A DNA stretch of 64,000 nt from contig JARGFT010000003.1 in assembly GCA_029210645.1 (NCBI GenBank), forward strand, positions 1-64,000, written 5' to 3'. Under the pieces are notes generated by a model. That model did no database searches, had not been told where the DNA came from, and was given only the letters and a program-made list of their open reading frames with translations. The stretch's first letter is position 1. Each line of letters begins with the position of its first letter. Source of the DNA: Anaerosomatales bacterium (GTDB lineage: Bacteria; Actinomycetota; Coriobacteriia; Anaerosomatales; SLCP01). Below, piece after piece: positions 1 to 8,417 of the stretch. The position numbers and the translations under genes were made by a program.

Positions 1-451
1 CGTCGTGAACGCGCAAGCGCAGACACTCCGAAAGGCGCAACCCGGCCCCGTACATGAGCGCCGCCATCAGCCAGCGGTCGCCCTCGAGCTCGGCAAGGAC
101 GTCTTGTACCTCGGCCCTGGTCATCACCACGGGCACCCGCTGTGACCTGCGGGCCCGGATCAGGCCACCGAGATCGCCAACCTCCCGTCCGAGCACATGG
201 CGGTAGAGGAAGAGCAGCGCCGATAACGCCTGCGTCTGAGTCGATGCGCTGACGTGTTGCTCGACCGCAAGGTGCGTGAGGAACTCGTTGATCTCCCGCT
301 CGCCCATCTCGGACGGGTGCCGCACATCATGGAAGCGGATGTAACGGCGCACCCACAAGCAGTACGCCTGTTCGGTGCGCTTGCTGTAGTGACGTGCGTG
401 CAGCGCCTCGCGCATCTCGTCCATCAGTCGTGGAGGTCGAACTCGGCCCAT
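1..451 (-). CDS. Integron-type tyrosine recombinase, N-terminal part (cut by window edge)
   Basis: Read directly from the minus strand; absent from the ORF track because the frame runs off the left edge. The translation begins [20 protein letters not shown] and is open for 150 codons. It shows the SAM-like core-binding domain ([20 protein letters not shown], then [20 protein letters not shown]) and the start of the catalytic domain ([17 protein letters not shown]), which holds the first catalytic Arg. The order and wording match integron integrases and their chromosomal relatives. The start at 451 follows a GGGAG 3-4 nt upstream. The remaining catalytic residues and the IntI-specific insertion lie outside the window, so IntI against a plain XerC/D-like recombinase cannot be decided. 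No cassette array is visible on the right. Confidence 0.85.
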   Translation of the reverse strand, partial: MGRVRPPRLMDEMREALHARHYSKRTEQAYCLWVRRYIRFHDVRHPSEMGEREINEFLTHLAVEQHVSASTQTQALSALLFLYRHVLGREVGDLGGLIRARRSQRVPVVMTRAEVQDVLAELEGDRWLMAALMYGAGLRLSECLRLRVHD

Positions 452-620
452 CGACTCCCGTCCAATCCGCGCCCGCCTGCCGCATCCACCCGTAGCGCAT
501 GCCCGTGAAGCATGAACCGCCCGGCTTACCAGGCTCCAACCGTCATCGTTCCTTATGCGACTCGCTTGGTGCATTCGGGAATGTAGGAACAGGAGCACAA
601 CGCTATGCGAGGAGGCAGAC

Positions 621-1136
621 ATGAGCGCTGGCGGAACCGGGCGCTGGGATGATGATCGGCTCGAAAGGGACGAGGGCGTCCTCATCCGAGACGACGCGAC
701 CGCAGCCGAAGGCTGCGACGACGAGACGGACCGCTGCGCTCCGGACGAGATCGTCGAAGATCCGATCGAGGACCGCCACGTGCCCGGGACCCCCGACGAT
801 CTGCCCTACGACTACGGTGTCGAGATCCCGCCTCCCGCGGATCAGGCTCTGGACACCATCGATCATGCCGGCACGCACGGCGGCTGGGGTGTCGGCGAGA
901 CGGGCCCCGCAGACGAGGGCGACGAGCCCCAGCTCGGCCGGCCGGAGGAGAGGGAGCTCTGGGGCAGGCAGAAACCCCTCATCGAGGCGGCCGAACGCGA
1001 GGAGCAGCACTACCGGGGCCTCGCACCCGAGCATGCCGAGGCGATTCATGAAGCACTTGCCGAGAACGCCGAGGAGCCTCTGTCCGAGGCGCCTGACGGA
1101 ACGAGTGCGACCGGCTCGGCATCGAAGCCCGAGTGA
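621..1136 (+). CDS. Acidic hypothetical protein
   Basis: This 172-aa protein is very rich in Asp and Glu, with no signal peptide or membrane segment. The ATG at 621 was chosen over the ORF-track start at 555 because GAGGAGG lies just upstream. Recognisable short blocks are [18 protein letters not shown], a central [16 protein letters not shown] and a C-terminal [18 protein letters not shown]. These look like a conserved soluble family rather than a chance frame, but I cannot name it or give a function. It stands alone between the integrase (divergent) and purA (convergent). The antisense frame 603-1169 is treated as a shadow. Confidence 0.7.
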   Translation: MSAGGTGRWDDDRLERDEGVLIRDDATAAEGCDDETDRCAPDEIVEDPIEDRHVPGTPDDLPYDYGVEIPPPADQALDTIDHAGTHGGWGVGETGPADEGDEPQLGRPEERELWGRQKPLIEAAEREEQHYRGLAPEHAEAIHEALAENAEEPLSEAPDGTSATGSASKPE

Positions 1137-1196
1137 GCTGACGCTCGCCCACAGCGCGCCGGGCGACAAGATCCGTCTCGAGTTCCGCGACCGCTC

Positions 1197-2486
1197 TTAC
1201 GGGCGCGACTCCCAGCGGCGCACGATGGTCTGCTCGCGGCTGGGCCCCACGGCGATCATCGAGACCGGCACCTCGGCCAGGTCCTCGATGAAGCCGATGT
1301 AGTCGCGCGCCTCGGCGGGCAGCTCCTCGAAGCGCCGGCACCCGGTGATGTCGGCCTTCCAGCCGGGAAGCTCCTCGTAGATCGGCTTGGCGTGGTGAAA
1401 GACCGTCTGATGGCTCGGCAGGTTGTTGTAACGGTGGCCCTCGTACTCGTAGGCCACACACACCTTGATGGTAGCGAGCTCGGAGAGCACGTCGAGCTTG
1501 GTGATTATCAGGTCGGTCAGCCCGCTCACCTGCACCGTGTAGCGCACGATCACCGCGTCGTACCAGCCGGCACGCCGCTCGCGGCCGGTGGTGGTGCCGT
1601 ACTCGTGCCCAACACGGATAAGGTGCTCACCGACCTCGTCATCGAGTTCGGTCGGGAACGGGCCGGAGCCCACGCGCGTGATGTAGGCCTTCGCGATGCC
1701 GAGCACGCGGTCGATGCGCCTCGGGCCCACGCCTACGCCCGTGCACGCACCGCCGGCGATCGGGCTCGACGAGGTCACGAACGGGTACGTGCCGTGGTCG
1801 AGATCGAGCAGCGTTCCCTGAGCGCCCTCGAAAAGTACCCACTGGTCGGCGTCGAGCGCCTTGTTCACGACGAGCGAGGTGTCCGCGATATGGTGGGCGA
1901 GCCTCTCGCCGTACGCCAGATACTCCTCGGCGATCTCATCGACGGTGTAGGTAGGCAGCCCGTAGATCTTCTCAAGCACGTCGTTCTTCTCGTGCAGCGC
2001 CGCTTCGACCTTCTTGCGGAAGATGTGCTCGTCGGTCAGGTCCTGCACGCGCAAGCCCATCCGCGAGGCCTTGTCCATGTACGCAGGCCCGATGCCTCTG
2101 CGCGTAGTGCCGATCTCGAGCTTGCCGAGGCGGCGTTCGCTCGCACCATCCAGGTCACGGTGGTACGGCATGATGAGGTGTGCATTACTGCTGATCAGAA
2201 GTCGATGGGCGGAAAGCCCGTCTGCCTCAAGCCCGTCCATCTCATCGAGCAGCACCTTGGGATCGATGACGCATCCGTTGCCGATGACCGGTGTGATGTG
2301 CGGGTACATGATCCCGCTCGGGATGAGGTGCAGCTTCAGAGTGCGCCCCGCGTGGATGACGGTGTGGCCCGCGTTGTTGCCGCCCTGGAAGCGAACGACG
2401 TAGTCGAAGTCGTCCGCGATCAGATCGGTGATCTTGCCTTTGCCCTCGTCGCCCCACTGGGCGCCGACCAAGACGATGCCAGCCAC
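1197..2486 (-). CDS. purA: Adenylosuccinate synthase
   Basis: Joins IMP and aspartate using GTP to make adenylosuccinate, the first committed step to AMP. The 429-aa length is normal for the family. The N-terminus carries the GTP P-loop ([11 protein letters not shown]), followed by [46 protein letters not shown] and the C-terminal region with TKLDVL and VGPSREQTI. The start is a GTG at 2486, which gives [15 protein letters not shown]; the ORF-track start 81 codons upstream has no homologous sequence. It is monocistronic, convergent with the acidic hypothetical, and preceded by two copies of a TATCACCGATAG element. Confidence 0.97.
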   Translation of the reverse strand: MAGIVLVGAQWGDEGKGKITDLIADDFDYVVRFQGGNNAGHTVIHAGRTLKLHLIPSGIMYPHITPVIGNGCVIDPKVLLDEMDGLEADGLSAHRLLISSNAHLIMPYHRDLDGASERRLGKLEIGTTRRGIGPAYMDKASRMGLRVQDLTDEHIFRKKVEAALHEKNDVLEKIYGLPTYTVDEIAEEYLAYGERLAHHIADTSLVVNKALDADQWVLFEGAQGTLLDLDHGTYPFVTSSSPIAGGACTGVGVGPRRIDRVLGIAKAYITRVGSGPFPTELDDEVGEHLIRVGHEYGTTTGRERRAGWYDAVIVRYTVQVSGLTDLIITKLDVLSELATIKVCVAYEYEGHRYNNLPSHQTVFHHAKPIYEELPGWKADITGCRRFEELPAEARDYIGFIEDLAEVPVSMIAVGPSREQTIVRRWESRP

Positions 2487-2496
2487 GTACGTCCCC

Positions 2497-2556
2497 GCTC
2501 TATCGGTGATACGCGTCCGCGACCCGGGACGCAGGAGTGCCCTATCGGTGATATGC
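2497..2556 (-). promoter_or_regulatory. Tandem operator-like repeats upstream of purA
   Basis: Two 18-nt copies, 2497-2514 and 2539-2556, share 16 of 18 positions with the core CTATCGGTGATA identical. They sit exactly 42 bp apart, about four helical turns. Each core contains a small inverted repeat TATC-N3-GATA. The nearer copy ends about 10 nt before the purA start codon. Repeat, phasing and position suggest binding sites for a regulator of purA (inference); the regulator is not identifiable here. Confidence 0.45.
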
Positions 2557-2589
2557 CCGAACGAGTATGCCCGAGAAGGGCGAAATACG

Positions 2590-2970
2590 CTAGTCGGAGA
2601 GGGGGTCGTCAGGGTCTGCCGACACCGGCGCGACACCGTCCATCGCTGCCCGAAACACCTCCTCGGCCTCGGCCCGACAGGCGGGACACCCCTTGAGCGG
2701 ATCGGCGATATCGAGGACGTGGCGATCACACCAGCACTGCACGTGCACGGTTCGAGCGAGGCCGAAGGGCAGGGCGCGAATCTTCACGCGCACGCCCAAG
2801 TCGGGGCTTCCTGCCCGGTGCAGGATCTCGGGCACGGGACAGCGCTCGCAGTCGGAAGCGCGCCACGCAAGGCTCCCGGGAGCAGTGATCGCCCTGCACT
2901 CGCGGTGCTCGGCGCCCCGGTGCAGGTCCTCGTAGTAGAATCCGCATTCGCTTCCCGCGGGCGTACGCAC
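2590..2970 (-). CDS. Cysteine-rich conserved hypothetical protein
   Basis: A 126-aa soluble protein with two cysteine clusters. The N-terminal block reads [18 protein letters not shown] followed by DCERCPVP; the second is CWCDRH with GCPAC near residue 105. The spacing suggests metal binding (zinc or Fe-S), but I do not recognise a named family. It lies 14 nt downstream of the UspA-type gene in the same direction and 104 nt upstream of purA. The ORF-track start at 2970 was kept because the first Cys block begins nine residues in. Confidence 0.65.
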   Translation of the reverse strand: MRTPAGSECGFYYEDLHRGAEHRECRAITAPGSLAWRASDCERCPVPEILHRAGSPDLGVRVKIRALPFGLARTVHVQCWCDRHVLDIADPLKGCPACRAEAEEVFRAAMDGVAPVSADPDDPLSD

Positions 2971-2984
2971 TCCGGGCTCCCTCC

Positions 2985-3791
2985 CTACGCGAAGAGCAGC
3001 GGTATGCGGCTGTCCTTGAGGAGCGAGCGCGCGACGCTGCCGAGCACGAGTCTGCCGAGCACCCCGTGTCGTCGCGGTGCCAGCGCGATCAGCGTAGCAC
3101 CCGAGGTGTGCGCTTCGGCGATGATCGCTTCAGCAGGGTCGCGACCTTCCACTATCACGACCTCGCTGTCGTGCAGCGGAGTGCGCATGATCTCGGCCTC
3201 TACGAATCCCCTCGCCTCCTGGATACTCGCGCCCGGAGCCGCCACGTGCACGACCTGCGCTCTCTCCCGACCCGGCAACCTGCCGACTGCCAGCGCAAGC
3301 CCTTGTAGTCTCTCGTCCAGATCAGCAGCGACGAGCGGCCGGGCGAAGGGCGATCCCTTTCCGAGACTACACCACGCTGCGTCACGCTCCTCGACCCGCT
3401 CGACGAGCACCGGAACCTCCCCCGCCTGAGCGATGCGCTCGGTGGTGCTGCCGAGGAAACGTCCGGGGGCTCCACCTTTGCCCCGGTCGGTGACCACGAT
3501 GATCTCGGCCGGTATCTCGGCCGCCACGGCCTGAACCACATCCGCCGCACGCCCCTCCTCGACACGGTAGTCAGTCCGGAACCCTGCGTTCTTCAGAGCG
3601 TCTGCCTCCTCGGCCAGGCGTTTCCGCGCCCACTCGACGGCCTCTTGGATCGGACCACCGGCCATGAACTCCTCGAGCTCGAGTACGTGGACGAGCGTCA
3701 CGCCGTCGAAGAGGTCCGGATTGCAGCCGAGCAGGGCCTCGATCGAGAGCAACCCTGCTTCTGAAAGGTCTGTTGCCACGAGCACCCGCAT
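2985..3791 (-). CDS. Tandem universal stress protein (UspA family)
   Basis: A 268-aa cytoplasmic protein made of two UspA domains. The first runs from MRVLVATDLSEAG to about residue 135 and ends with VVTDRGKGGAPGRFLGSTTERI, the ATP-binding G-2X-G-9X-G-S/T type loop. The second covers roughly 145-268 and ends APRRHGVLGRLVLGSVARSLL with a comparable loop. Both halves end in the usual terminal strand (VPVLV, IPLLF). Such proteins respond to starvation, redox or energy stress; the particular role is unknown. It may be co-transcribed with the Cys-rich gene downstream. Confidence 0.88.
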   Translation of the reverse strand: MRVLVATDLSEAGLLSIEALLGCNPDLFDGVTLVHVLELEEFMAGGPIQEAVEWARKRLAEEADALKNAGFRTDYRVEEGRAADVVQAVAAEIPAEIIVVTDRGKGGAPGRFLGSTTERIAQAGEVPVLVERVEERDAAWCSLGKGSPFARPLVAADLDERLQGLALAVGRLPGRERAQVVHVAAPGASIQEARGFVEAEIMRTPLHDSEVVIVEGRDPAEAIIAEAHTSGATLIALAPRRHGVLGRLVLGSVARSLLKDSRIPLLFA

Positions 3792-3852
3792 GACCCGACA
3801 CCTCCGTGTGGCGCGTCGCGCCCTGGGTCGCTACTGCCCCTACAGGTAGAAC

Positions 3853-4869
3853 CTACCCATCGGCGGCCGAGCGACTCGTCGGCGCCGCCGGCCCGAACAC
3901 CCTGTCGGTGAGGCGGACGTACCATGCGGCGGCCTGGACCTGCACGATGTAGCCCGCCGCAAGCACGAGTGCCGCCTCGGGGCCGAAGGTCGTGACCGCG
4001 ATGCCGAGCGCGATCGAGAGGTTGCGCATCACCGTCCCGTACACGAGCGCAATCGCATCGCCGCGCCCGAAGAGCGCGCGGCCCACGATCGTCGAGAGTG
4101 CGAAATTTGCCAGGTAGAAGAGGAGGACCGGCGCCGCGATGGCGAGCGTGAGCTCCGGGCGCTCGACGATCATCTCGGCCTTGAGCCCCACTGCGATGAA
4201 GACGATGCCAAGGACGCCGAGAACCGAGATCCCGGGAAAGACCGGGGCAATGCGGGTCGCGAACCGCTCGTTCCCGTAGCGCCTCAGGAGCACGACACGG
4301 GTCAACTGCGCCGCGCCGAGCGGCAGTGCCACGACGAGCACGACCGTGCCGAGCACGCCGAGCAGGTCCACCGGAACCATCCGTCCCGCGAGCACTTTGA
4401 GGTAGACGGGAGCGAGCAGCGAGGCGGCGATAAGGCCGACCACCGTCATTTTGATTGCGGCGCCCACGTTGCCCTTCGCGAAACCGGTCCACGAGATAGT
4501 CATGCCGCTCGTGGGGAAGAGTCCCGCGAGCACCATCCCAACGAACAGACCGGCGTCACTCGCGAAGAAGAGCTTCGCCAGCACCCACGCCCCGACCGGC
4601 AGGACGAGGAAGTTCAGCGCCATGGCGACTCCGACGACCCGGGAATCGACGAGGCTGAACGCGTCACGCATCTTCACGTTCACGAGCATCGGATAGACCA
4701 TCAGCATCGTGAGCGGCAAGACGAGGGACTTCAGCGGATCCAGGTCGACAAGCAACCCGGCCCCGAAACCTGCTGCCATCGAAAACGGGATCGCCCAGAT
4801 GAGCGAGGCCGAGAGCCTTCGTGCGAGACGCACGATACGCGCGCCCGCTCCATCGCGTGTAGTGTCCAC
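3853..4869 (-). CDS. BASS/ACR3-like membrane transporter (arsenite or organic-anion type)
   Basis: A 338-aa polytopic protein with about ten predicted hydrophobic segments. It belongs to the bile acid:Na+ symporter / ACR3 superfamily, judged from the repeated helices and segments such as LNFLVLPVGAWVLAKLFF, GLFPTSGMTISWTG and NFALSTIVGRALF. ACR3 members extrude arsenite; the conserved ACR3 cysteine is not obvious here, so the substrate is uncertain. I chose the GTG at 4869 because GGAGG lies 8 nt upstream; the ORF-track start adds 33 residues that cross the palindromic operator. It stands alone, with no arsR or arsC beside it. Confidence 0.75.
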   Translation of the reverse strand: MDTTRDGAGARIVRLARRLSASLIWAIPFSMAAGFGAGLLVDLDPLKSLVLPLTMLMVYPMLVNVKMRDAFSLVDSRVVGVAMALNFLVLPVGAWVLAKLFFASDAGLFVGMVLAGLFPTSGMTISWTGFAKGNVGAAIKMTVVGLIAASLLAPVYLKVLAGRMVPVDLLGVLGTVVLVVALPLGAAQLTRVVLLRRYGNERFATRIAPVFPGISVLGVLGIVFIAVGLKAEMIVERPELTLAIAAPVLLFYLANFALSTIVGRALFGRGDAIALVYGTVMRNLSIALGIAVTTFGPEAALVLAAGYIVQVQAAAWYVRLTDRVFGPAAPTSRSAADG

Positions 4870-4913
4870 CAAACCGGCCTCCGCGTCCGGGCAGATCGTG
4901 CTGCCGCTGTCAT

Positions 4914-4929
4914 ATACCCCATGGGGTAT
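4914..4929. promoter_or_regulatory. Perfect 16-bp palindrome, CsoR/CstR-type operator candidate
   Basis: ATACCCCATGGGGTAT is a perfect inverted repeat 45 nt upstream of the transporter start. It has the TACCC-N4-GGGTA form known for operators of CsoR, CstR and RcnR (DUF156) repressors, which sense Cu(I), persulfides or Ni/Co. No DUF156 gene lies in the window, so the repressor would act in trans. The form is seen in sequence; the regulator assignment is inference. Confidence 0.55.
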
Positions 4930-4977
4930 CCTAGCAGCGACGCGGGCCGACCGCAACACCCTCGGCAACTGGAGGTA

Positions 4978-6357
4978 TCAGCCGCGCGATTTCACGACGC
5001 CGCGCGCAGCGACCACCCCGCTCGCGCCCGACTGCACCAGGCCGCGGGTCACGCCCGCCCCGTCACCGATCGCATACAGACCTCTGACCGGTGTCTGCAG
5101 GTCGGCGTCGAGCTCGAGCCGCGACGAGTAGAACTTCACCTCGACTCCGTAGAGCAGCGTCGAGGGCGCGGCGACGCCGGGCGCCAGCGCATCCATCGCG
5201 TCGAGGAACTCCAGAATGTCGGTCAGGTGGCGGTAGGGGAGCACCGAGGAGAGGTCGCCGGCGGTCGCACTCGGCATTGTCGGCTCAACGATCGAGTCGG
5301 CCAGCCGCTGGGGAGTCGATCGCCGCCCTGCCCGCAGGTCGCCGAGACGCTGGACGAGGATGCCTTCGCCGAGAAGGTTGGCGAGCCGCGCGATGGAGCG
5401 GCCGTACGTGATCGGCTCGCGAAACGGCTCGGTGAACGTCTGGCTCACGAGTACCGCGAAGTTCGTGTACGGGGTGCGCTTCTCGGCATACGAGTGCCCG
5501 TTGACCGTGACCACATCGCCGTACGATTCGGTCGTGACCTCCCCGTACGGGTTCATGCAAAACGTGCGAACCCGGTCGCCGAAGCTCGGCGAGAAGAACG
5601 TGAGTTTCGCCTCGTACAGCTCGTCGGTAAGCGGCTCCATCACCGGTGCCGGTGCCTCCACCCTCACACCGATGTCGACCTGGTTGTTAGAGACCCGGAT
5701 GCCGAGTCCCGTCGCCTGCGCGGCAAGCCACTCCGCACCTTCGCGTCCCGGTGCGACGATCACTGCCGGAGCCCGCAGCGAGCGCCCGTCGGCAAGTGTC
5801 ACGCCGGTCACCCTACCGTCTTCGGCGTCGATCGTGGCTGCGCTCGTGCCGATCATCACCTCGACGTCTCTGGACACCAGGTAGTCGTGCATCGCGCCGA
5901 GAACGCGCGGGGAACGGTCGGTGCCGAGATGGCGGATGCGCATCGGGGTCAGCGCCATCCCGGCAAGCGTCGCCTCTCGTTCGAGACGAGCGGCCGCATC
6001 CAGATCCGGGCCGTGAATGTGGTCGTCGGCACCAAACTCGAGCCAGATCGTGTCCGCGTACTCGATGAGATCATCAAGAGCCTCGGCCCCGACATAATCG
6101 GCAAGCCAGCCGCCGACCTCACCGGTCAGCGTGAGCTTGCCGTCTGAGAACGCGCCCGCTCCTCCCCAGCCGGACATGATGTCGCATCGAGCGCAGCGCA
6201 GGCATCCCTTCTCGTGCACCGGGCAGCGTCGCGCCTCGATCGCCTTGCCCTTCTCGACGATCGCGATGTCGCGTACCCCGGAGCGCAGCAGTTCTAGAGC
6301 GGCGAAGATGCCCGCCGGCCCCGCTCCGACGATCACCGCCTCGTAGCGCTCGCTCAT
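4978..6357 (-). CDS. FAD-dependent oxidoreductase, COG2509 type
   Basis: A 459-aa flavoprotein. It opens with a Rossmann FAD-binding motif (YEAVIVGAGPAGIFAALEL) and then a cysteine cluster KGCLRCARCDIMSGWGGAGAFSDGK, characteristic of the COG2509 dehydrogenases. The C-terminus holds the second FAD motif LYAIGDGAGVTRGLVQSGASG. The start at 6357 is preceded by GGGAG at good spacing; the ORF-track start adds 11 residues. Substrate and partner are unknown for the family. The Cys cluster could bind Fe-S or be redox active (inference). It is divergent from the glutaredoxin gene. Confidence 0.85.
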   Translation of the reverse strand: MSERYEAVIVGAGPAGIFAALELLRSGVRDIAIVEKGKAIEARRCPVHEKGCLRCARCDIMSGWGGAGAFSDGKLTLTGEVGGWLADYVGAEALDDLIEYADTIWLEFGADDHIHGPDLDAAARLEREATLAGMALTPMRIRHLGTDRSPRVLGAMHDYLVSRDVEVMIGTSAATIDAEDGRVTGVTLADGRSLRAPAVIVAPGREGAEWLAAQATGLGIRVSNNQVDIGVRVEAPAPVMEPLTDELYEAKLTFFSPSFGDRVRTFCMNPYGEVTTESYGDVVTVNGHSYAEKRTPYTNFAVLVSQTFTEPFREPITYGRSIARLANLLGEGILVQRLGDLRAGRRSTPQRLADSIVEPTMPSATAGDLSSVLPYRHLTDILEFLDAMDALAPGVAAPSTLLYGVEVKFYSSRLELDADLQTPVRGLYAIGDGAGVTRGLVQSGASGVVAARGVVKSRG

Positions 6358-6479
6358 CGAGACTCCCTGTCTGCCTGCGGTTCCGGCCACCGCTTATGTT
6401 CCCCGGTCCGCCTCGCGCCTCACGGTACCAGCCGCCGCGCCGGGGAAGGATTAGCCCCCGCGGCACAGAAGGAGCGTGC

Positions 6480-6725
6480 ATGGCGGATCAGTTCAAACAG
6501 GTCACGCTCTACACCACTCCAACGTGCCCGTGGTGCGTCGTTGCCAAGCGCTACCTGGCCGAGCGTGGCGTTGACTTCTCGGAGGTCGACATCGCGAGTG
6601 ACCGTGCCGGCCTGCGCGAGATGGTGCTGATGACCGCGCAACACGGCGTGCCCGTGATCCGGGTCGGCGAGAAGGCGATGGTCGGCTGGAATCCCGAGGA
6701 GTTCGAGCGTCTCTTCACGCCCTGA
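6480..6725 (+). CDS. Glutaredoxin/NrdH-family thiol redoxin
   Basis: An 81-aa single-domain thioredoxin-fold protein. The active site is CPWC within YTTPTCPWCVVAKRYLAERG, the cis-proline loop is GVPVIRVG, and the C-terminal turn is VGWNPEEF. Length and order fit the small glutaredoxins that reduce ribonucleotide reductase or protein disulfides; the partner cannot be told. The ATG at 6480 follows AAGGAGCGTGC. It is a single gene between the divergent COG2509 flavoprotein and the convergent dnaB. Confidence 0.9.
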   Translation: MADQFKQVTLYTTPTCPWCVVAKRYLAERGVDFSEVDIASDRAGLREMVLMTAQHGVPVIRVGEKAMVGWNPEEFERLFTP

Positions 6726-6785
6726 CGCCTCTGCGTGCCGCAGCCGCCCTCCGACGACCGCGGCACGCACTGGCCGAGGCGACGG

Positions 6786-8162
6786 CTATACCTTGTTGGT
6801 GAAGCTCACGAACTTCGTGTAGCGCTCGTTGAAGACGAGTGGAACATTGCCTGTCGGGCCGTTGCGATGCTTCGCCACGATGATCTCGGCCATACCCTTT
6901 TGGGGACGACCTTCCTCGTCATCATCCCCGCGCGGGTCGGTATTGCGGTCGATGAACATGACGACGTCCGCGTCCTGCTCGATAGCGCCGGACTCCCGCA
7001 GGTCTGAAAGCTGCGGGCGTTTGCCTGCCCGCTGCTCGACGGCACGCGAGAGCTGGGAGAGCGCAAGCACCGGCACGTTGAGTTCCTTGGCGAGGATCTT
7101 CAGTCCCCGGCTGATCTCGGCGATCTCTGTCTGGCGGTTCTCCGAGCGGCGGCCCTGGGGCTGCATCAGCTGCAGATAGTCGACGATGATCAGGCCGTTT
7201 GGCTTGTCGCGCAGCTGCCTGCGTGCCTTGGCGCGCACCTCGAGGATCGAGATCGAGGGCGTGTCGTCGACGTAGAACTCGAGGTTAGCAAGCTGCCCCA
7301 TCGCCCGGTGGATGCTCGACCAGTCCGCCTCCTTGATGCGCCCCGTGCGAACGTCCTGGGAATTGATACGCGCCTCGGAGCAGAGCACGCGCTGAATGAG
7401 CTGTTCGGCCGCCATCTCGAGGCTGAAGAGCGCAACCGGCGCGCCTGCCTTCGCGGCGTTCACCGCGATGTTGAGCGCAAAGGCGGTCTTGCCCACCGAC
7501 GGCCGGGCCGCCAGGATGATCAGATCGCCCCGGTGCATGCCGGCGAGCAGTTTGTCGAGATCCTCGAAGCCGGTGGGGACGCCACTGATGTGCTCCTGGC
7601 GCTCGAAGAGCTCCTCGAGCTGCTTGAAGCTCACCTCGAGCAACTCCTCCATGTCCTGGAACTTGCTCGCCACCCGCTTGTTGGTTACCTGGAAGAGTGT
7701 GCGCTCGGCCTCCTCGACCACTTCTTGCATGTCGTCGGGCGCCTCGTAGCCAAGGGACACGATCTGGCTGGCGGCGGCGATCAGCTCGCGCAGCATCGCC
7801 GTGCGCCGGACGATCTCGGCGTAGCGGGCCGCGTTGGCCGCGGTCGGGACCACCCCGGTGATGTCGAGCAGATACGCTTTGCCGCCGATCTGCTCGAGGG
7901 TGTTCACCGCGTCGAGCCTGTCGGCTACGCTCACCTGGTCGATCGGAATCGAACGCGTGTGCAGATGGTAGATGGCGTCGAAGATCTTCTGATGACTGGG
8001 CCGGTAGAAGTCCTCGCGGCTGACCGCGGCCATGCCGACCTCGACCGCCTCCGATGACAGGAACATCGACCCGAGCAGCGCCTGCTCCGCCTCGACGTTG
8101 TGGGGCGGTACCCGCAGCGGCGTGGCCGGCGGCGCCGCAAGCGTCCCACGGAGCTCGCTCAT
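6786..8162 (-). CDS. dnaB: Replicative DNA helicase DnaB
   Basis: The hexameric 5'-3' helicase of the replication fork, 458 aa. The N-terminal domain (PPHNVEAEQALLGSMFL, near residue 20) binds primase, and the RecA-like C-terminal domain carries Walker A (ARPSVGKTAFALN), the DnaB motif FSLEMAAEQLIQR, Walker B (LIIVDYLQLM) and the tail motif AKHRNGPTGNV. No intein interrupts the Walker motifs. The ATG at 8162 follows GGAGGGG. It is the last gene of the rpsF-ssb-rpsR-DUF2232-rplI-dnaB series, but a 255-nt gap with a hairpin and DnaA-box-like sites suggests its own promoter. Confidence 0.97.
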   Translation of the reverse strand: MSELRGTLAAPPATPLRVPPHNVEAEQALLGSMFLSSEAVEVGMAAVSREDFYRPSHQKIFDAIYHLHTRSIPIDQVSVADRLDAVNTLEQIGGKAYLLDITGVVPTAANAARYAEIVRRTAMLRELIAAASQIVSLGYEAPDDMQEVVEEAERTLFQVTNKRVASKFQDMEELLEVSFKQLEELFERQEHISGVPTGFEDLDKLLAGMHRGDLIILAARPSVGKTAFALNIAVNAAKAGAPVALFSLEMAAEQLIQRVLCSEARINSQDVRTGRIKEADWSSIHRAMGQLANLEFYVDDTPSISILEVRAKARRQLRDKPNGLIIVDYLQLMQPQGRRSENRQTEIAEISRGLKILAKELNVPVLALSQLSRAVEQRAGKRPQLSDLRESGAIEQDADVVMFIDRNTDPRGDDDEEGRPQKGMAEIIVAKHRNGPTGNVPLVFNERYTKFVSFTNKV

Positions 8163-8312
8163 ATCCCCTCCATTGTCGAAACTGTCGTTGGCCCACGCAC
8201 AGCCACTCCGGCCCGCGGGACGCACCGATTCTAACGGAGGGGTCTGACATCTCGTCCGGGGCTGCGCGCGCTTTCCACAGGCAGCCGGGCGCGACACCTC
8301 ACCGGAGGCAGG

Positions 8313-8330
8313 TTATCCCCGCTATCCACA
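8313..8330 (-). promoter_or_regulatory. Abutting pair of DnaA-box-like 9-mers upstream of dnaB
   Basis: TTATCCCCG (8313-8321) is immediately followed by CTATCCACA (8322-8330), the second one mismatch from the DnaA box TTATCCACA. The pair lies about 150 nt upstream of the dnaB start. Back-to-back 9-mers are also seen at both origin clusters in this window. DnaA control of dnaB is an inference from position. Confidence 0.45.
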
Positions 8331-8360
8331 GATTCCTGAGCGGTTGTGGCCCACAATGCG

Positions 8361-8390
8361 GAAGCGCCGCCCACGGGGGACGGCGCCTTC
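8361..8390 (-). terminator. GC-rich hairpin downstream of rplI
   Basis: GAAGCGCCG and CGGCGCCTTC pair with one bulged base around an 11-nt loop, 28 nt beyond the rplI stop. There is no run of T after it, as is common in high-GC actinobacteria, so it may be a weak or Rho-assisted terminator. Confidence 0.4.
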
Positions 8391-8417
8391 GCACAGGTTC
8401 ACTGCAGGGTGGCCAAG

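Noticed and set aside
452-620. attI or attC site near the integrase
   Set aside because: I looked for paired GTTRRRY and RYYYAAC cores; single partial matches exist but no paired structure convincing enough to report.
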